Shown here: positions 20,586 through 23,153 of the stretch, in pieces | Position numbering within the stretch: the stretch's first letter is position 1 | Layout of the letters: every line of letters begins with the position of its first letter | Source of the DNA: Clostridiaceae bacterium | Lineage (GTDB): Bacteria; Bacillota; Clostridia; Oscillospirales; Acutalibacteraceae | Direction: 5' to 3' | Assembly (NCBI GenBank): GCA_016293225.1 | Contig: JAEDEQ010000022.1 | Location: 1 to 23,153, forward strand | Length of the DNA: 23,153 nt | Translations under genes and position numbers: made by a program | The notes under the pieces: model-generated | Seen by the model: the letters and a program-made list of their open reading frames with translations, nothing else | Database searches by the model: none | What the model was told of the DNA's origin: nothing

Positions 20586-21746
20586 ATGACAGATATTAAA
20601 ATCAAAGTTTCCGGAAAGGTTGCGCTTTGCCGCAAAAGGTATCTGGTCTCGTCAAACGCCGATTACACGGTGACCTTTGAGTTTGACTCGGACTGGGACG
20701 CGCACACGGTCAAGACCGCACGCTTCATTTTTGACGAAAAATATACCGACGTCTCTTTCATGGGGAACACGGTTGCCGTTCCGAAGGTGATTGCCTGCAA
20801 AACGCTCGGCATCGGCGTTTATTCCGACTCGGTAGCTTCCACCGTGGCCGACATCGGCTGTGTTATTTCGGCAAAGGACTTTGACGGCGAAGCGGCCGGC
20901 GAGCTTACCGACGAGCAGTATACCAGTCTGCTTGAGCTTATCAACTCGCTCGACCTGCGCCAGATTCAAAGCGTCAGCCGCATTGACGGGAACATTCAAA
21001 TTGTCTTTACCGACAACACAACAACAGTCCTGCCCGTTTATGACGGCGTTTCGGTAACGGGCTGCTCGCTCTCCGAAAGCGGCGAGCTTTCCTTCACTCT
21101 TTCGGACGGAAGCACCATTACGGCAGGCAACGTCAAGGGTGAAAAGGGCGAAAAAGGCGAAACCGGCGCAACGCCTAACCTCACCATCGGTACGGTTACA
21201 ACGCTTGAGGCAGACCGGAACGCCGAGGCAACTATCACCGGTACGGCCGCCGAGCCTGTTTTGAACCTTTCCATTCCGCAGGGCAAAAGCGGCGGCGGAT
21301 ATTTCAAAAAGGTCTTTTCCGGTACACTGACCGAAGCAACAAAAAGATTCTATTTTGCAACCTTTGCGGACGGAACACCACTCAAGTTCACCGAGCTTTT
21401 TGTCAGAGGCGCGGCAACAACAAACCTTGAGGCAGGAAATGTTCAGGCGCTCAATGTCTATTACGGCTGGGAGGGAGACGGAATCTATAACGCCTACAAG
21501 GCTATCGGAATAATTTCTCAATTCTGCCAGCCGGGCGGAACTGACATTTCTTCGCTGGAGTATTCGCTCAGGTCGGAGCTTTTGGGAACAAAAATCTATA
21601 ATCAGTACGGTTTTGCAACATCGGGCGGAGTTTCAAAAACAGAGCTTATAACAAGCGATACCGACCTTTTTACGCAGCTTGCCTTTTGGAGCGGCAATGC
21701 CGGAGTCTGTCAGGCCGGCTCGTGGTTTGAAGTTTACGCAAGGTGA
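20586..21746 (+). CDS. Phage tail-fibre-like protein with collagen motif
   Basis: A 386-residue protein. The N-terminus (1-90) is a compact beta-rich domain rich in Asp/Tyr, followed by a linker helix (about 105-125) and beta repeats. A short collagen-like run G-E-K-G-E-K-G-E-T-G-A-T (185-196) leads into T-P-N-L-T-I-G-T-V-T-T-L, a phrase I often see in Firmicute phage fibre and baseplate proteins. The second half (235-386) is a beta-rich, glycine- and aromatic-rich receptor-type domain without Cys motifs. Role is inferred as host-binding tip or baseplate upper part; alternatives are a secreted adhesin, but no signal peptide is present. The ATG has CAGGAGGAAAT upstream. It heads the phage-like module. 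Confidence 0.78.
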   Translation: MTDIKIKVSGKVALCRKRYLVSSNADYTVTFEFDSDWDAHTVKTARFIFDEKYTDVSFMGNTVAVPKVIACKTLGIGVYSDSVASTVADIGCVISAKDFDGEAAGELTDEQYTSLLELINSLDLRQIQSVSRIDGNIQIVFTDNTTTVLPVYDGVSVTGCSLSESGELSFTLSDGSTITAGNVKGEKGEKGETGATPNLTIGTVTTLEADRNAEATITGTAAEPVLNLSIPQGKSGGGYFKKVFSGTLTEATKRFYFATFADGTPLKFTELFVRGAATTNLEAGNVQALNVYYGWEGDGIYNAYKAIGIISQFCQPGGTDISSLEYSLRSELLGTKIYNQYGFATSGGVSKTELITSDTDLFTQLAFWSGNAGVCQAGSWFEVYAR

Positions 21747-21762
21747 AGAAAGGAGTATTTTT

Positions 21763-21885
21763 ATGCCAATTGAATACGCCGCAAAAGGCATTGTGCGCGC
21801 GGCGCTTGAAGCCTTCTGCCTGAATATTCTTCTGCCTCTCTGGTATCTTGCCGTTCTCGGCCTTAAAAGGGAGGAAAAAGCATGA
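21763..21885 (+). CDS. Tiny membrane protein of the lysis cassette
   Basis: A 40-residue protein from the ATG at 21763, preceded by AAAGGAG (21750-21756); the same frame is open further upstream but lies inside the fibre gene. It has a short N-terminal polar part, one hydrophobic segment of about 20 residues (A-L-E-A-F-C-L-N-I-L-L-P-L-W-Y-L-A-V-L-G) and a basic/acidic tail (K-R-E-E-K-A). It could be a holin-like or accessory lysis protein. Its stop overlaps the endolysin start (ATGA, 21882-21885), a translational coupling that makes it a real gene. I know no family for it. Confidence 0.7.
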   Translation: MPIEYAAKGIVRAALEAFCLNILLPLWYLAVLGLKREEKA

Positions 21886-22592
21886 GCGAGGTTTCAAAAC
21901 TCATCTTCCACGGTGAAAAGCATTGGCTCTCCTCCCCTTTCGGATACCGCGAGCCTTTCAGCACGGCAGGCGGAAAAACCGGCTCCTTCCACTCCGGCGC
22001 CGATTACTCAACAAACCGCAAAAAGCTTGCGCAGTATGCCGTTGAAAGCGGCACGGTTCTCTCCTGCGGACGCGATTGGGCTTACGGCGGCGCAAAGTAC
22101 GTCTGGGTCGGCTATCCGCGGCTCGGCGTCAAGATGCTGCATTATCATCTTGACCGCATCAAGGTCAAAAAAGGACAGGCGGTTAACAATAGCACCGTTC
22201 TCGGCTACACCGGAATGACAGGCAAGGCAACCGGAATTCATCTGCATCTCGGTCTCAAAAAGCTTTCCGGCGGCGATTGGCTCGACCCGGAAAAATGGAG
22301 CGAGGAAAACTTTCGGACGAAAGCAAGCGGCAAAGCAGAAAAATACAGCCCCGGAAACTACAGAGTTTCAAAGGCCGACGTCCTCAACGTGCGCAAGGGC
22401 GCGTCAACAAGCTTTGAGCGCATAAGCTTCAAAAGTCTTTCCGCAGACGCGCAAAAAAAGGTTCTCCGCCTTGCCGGATACAGAGCAAGCGGCTATGTCC
22501 GAGGCCTTGAGTTCACGGTTTTTGAAACTGCGGGAAACTGGGGCAGAACGCCCAGCGGCTGGGTCTGCCTTGATTACTGCGAAAGGGTGTGA
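21882..22592 (+). CDS. Endolysin: M23 peptidase with C-terminal SH3-like domain
   Basis: A 236-residue cell wall hydrolase. Residues about 10-140 are an M23/LytM zinc endopeptidase: S-S-P-F-G-Y-R (17-23), H-S-G-A-D-Y (zinc H37 and D41), H-Y-H-L-D (H87, H89) and H-L-H-L (H120, H122). The full HxxxD...HxH set is present, so it should cleave peptidoglycan cross-bridge or stem peptides. From about 160 the sequence Y-R-V-S-K-A-D-V-L-N-V-R-K-G-A-S-T and the end G-W-V-C-L-D-Y-C form an SH3b-like wall-binding domain with an unusual insert. There is no signal peptide, so release needs a holin, as expected in a phage lysis cassette. Start overlaps the tiny membrane gene by four bases. Confidence 0.92.
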   Translation: MSEVSKLIFHGEKHWLSSPFGYREPFSTAGGKTGSFHSGADYSTNRKKLAQYAVESGTVLSCGRDWAYGGAKYVWVGYPRLGVKMLHYHLDRIKVKKGQAVNNSTVLGYTGMTGKATGIHLHLGLKKLSGGDWLDPEKWSEENFRTKASGKAEKYSPGNYRVSKADVLNVRKGASTSFERISFKSLSADAQKKVLRLAGYRASGYVRGLEFTVFETAGNWGRTPSGWVCLDYCERV

Positions 22593-22595
22593 AGC

Positions 22596-22847
22596 ATGGC
22601 TCAGATTATTGTTGCTCTGATAACGGGCGGCCTTGCTCTCATCGGCGTTATCATTACGAATTACCGCGCGGCAAAAAGCACCGAAGCAAAAATTGAAACC
22701 GGCCTTGCGGTCACGGACTGCAAACTTGACGAGCTGACGCGCGAGGTGCGCGAGCACAACAACTTTGCAAAACGTATGCCGGTGGTTGAAGAGCAGATTA
22801 AGGTTATAAACCACAGAATAACCGACCTTGAAAAAAAGGCGGAATAA
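22596..22847 (+). CDS. XhlA-like phage membrane/coiled-coil protein
   Basis: An 83-residue protein with a single N-terminal hydrophobic segment (A-Q-I-I-V-A-L-I-T-G-G-L-A-L-I-G-V-I-I-T, about 2-21) and then a charged, heptad-rich helix to the end. This is the layout of small phage lysis accessory proteins such as Bacillus XhlA or related single-span coiled-coil proteins. Starts 3 nt after the endolysin stop with AAGGG-type sequence upstream. Sequence identity to XhlA cannot be tested here; membrane topology and role in holin/endolysin function are inference. Confidence 0.65.
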   Translation: MAQIIVALITGGLALIGVIITNYRAAKSTEAKIETGLAVTDCKLDELTREVREHNNFAKRMPVVEEQIKVINHRITDLEKKAE

Positions 22848-22866
22848 GCTTTTGGAGGATATCAAA

Positions 22867-23153
22867 ATGAAATATGACATTACAACACTTCTTGAAATTG
22901 CAATAACCATTGTTTCGGCAATACTCACGGGCTTCCTCATTCCGTTTGTCCGTTCACGCCTTTCCGCCGAAAAGAATGAAAAGCTTGAATTCTGGATCAG
23001 AACGGCGGTCAAAGCGGCTGAACAGCTTTTTAAAAACAGCGAAAAAGCCGGAATTAAGAAAAAGGACTGGGTGGTTCAGTTCCTGCTTTCAAAGGGCCTT
23101 GTTTTTGATGTTGACGAGGTTACCGCCCTCATTGAAAGCGAGGTTTACAAGCT
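22867..23153 (+). CDS. Phage holin, LLH family (C-terminus beyond window)
   Basis: The first 95 codons, preceded by TTGGAGGAT. One N-terminal hydrophobic segment (about 7-28) is followed by R-S-R-L-S-A-E-K, then W-I-R-T-A-V-K-A-A-E-Q-L-F (about 43-55) and a later V-T-A-L-I-E-S-E-V-Y-K. The W...AV.AAEQ and ALIE..V.. segments are typical of the LL-H phage holin family, which forms membrane lesions to release the endolysin. The window ends a few residues before the expected stop. Confidence 0.85.
   Translation, partial: MKYDITTLLEIAITIVSAILTGFLIPFVRSRLSAEKNEKLEFWIRTAVKAAEQLFKNSEKAGIKKKDWVVQFLLSKGLVFDVDEVTALIESEVYK

Larger units (their letters stand above)
20586..23153 (+). mobile_element. Phage-derived module: tail-fibre-like protein plus lysis genes
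   Basis: Five co-directional, overlapping or closely spaced genes of phage type: a collagen-motif tail-fibre-like protein, a tiny membrane protein, an M23-SH3 endolysin, an XhlA-like protein and an LLH-type holin cut by the window edge. The module starts with its own promoter and SOS-like box right after a chromosomal gene with a strong terminator. No integrase, repressor, capsid or att repeat is visible, so I cannot tell a prophage end from a domesticated remnant. Confidence 0.7.

Noticed and set aside
20652..21521. Minus-strand open frame (289 codons) opposite the tail-fibre-like gene
   Set aside because: The plus-strand frame has the promoter, strong ribosome binding site and collagen motif; the antisense frame has no start signal and an implausible composition.
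1..23153. tRNA, rRNA, CRISPR arrays, insertion sequences and attachment repeats
   Set aside because: Looked for across the window on both strands by motif reading; no cloverleaf, repeat-spacer array, transposase or paired att-like repeat was found.

Overview
The window looks like a chromosomal segment of an anaerobic, low-to-mid GC Firmicute, most likely a gut Clostridia/Oscillospiraceae-type bacterium. The evidence is strong GGAGG-type ribosome binding sites, consensus TTGACA/TATAAT promoters, a YtvI-like AI-2E family permease, QueH, a C_GCAxxG_C_C redox protein, and an operon built around an [FeFe]-hydrogenase-like protein. I could run no database search, so all family names rest on motifs I can read.

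Layout. (1) Positions 1-3006, minus strand: an operon of ABC ATPase, ABC-2 permease, a membrane-flavodoxin fusion and the start of an alpha/beta hydrolase, driven by a consensus promoter with a 24-bp operator-like palindrome just downstream of the -10. (2) 3034-5554, minus: homoserine dehydrogenase then aspartate kinase (threonine/methionine branch of aspartate metabolism). (3) 5793-7055, plus: AI-2E/YtvI-type permease with a strong terminator, followed by about 490 nt without a credible gene but rich in inverted repeats (candidate structured RNA, 7173-7437). (4) 7591-8733, plus: an MTA/SAH nucleosidase-like protein and a small secreted Cys-motif protein with an unusually palindrome-rich promoter; then a compact convergent terminator cluster and a DUF2804-like gene on minus. 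(5) 10054-11864, minus: PHP phosphoesterase, C_GCAxxG_C_C redox protein and QueH, tightly packed. (6) 12180-16336, plus: a second PHP protein and an unknown helical protein, then DRTGG protein, RsbW-like ATPase, [FeFe]-hydrogenase-like Fe-S protein and a second DRTGG-type protein. (7) 16450-18821, minus: GPH-type sugar/cation symporter and a TetR regulator, with a promoter-plus-terminator pair between them on the plus strand that could encode a short RNA. (8) 19026-20309, plus: an internally duplicated multi-pass membrane protein. (9) 20492-23153+, plus: a phage-like module (collagen-motif tail-fibre-like protein, tiny membrane protein, M23-SH3 endolysin, XhlA-like protein, LLH-type holin cut by the window edge), preceded by a SOS/LexA-box-like sequence and a consensus promoter.

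The most interesting locus is 13784-16336. The hydrogenase-like protein keeps the four cysteines expected to hold an H-cluster but has Ala in place of the proton-relay Cys and Ala in place of the proton-pathway Glu. It sits between DRTGG proteins and an anti-sigma-type kinase. This is the signature of a sensory rather than catalytic hydrogenase coupled to a partner-switch-like signalling output. The second is the SOS-box-associated lysis/tail-fibre module, which begins with its own promoter directly after a chromosomal gene.
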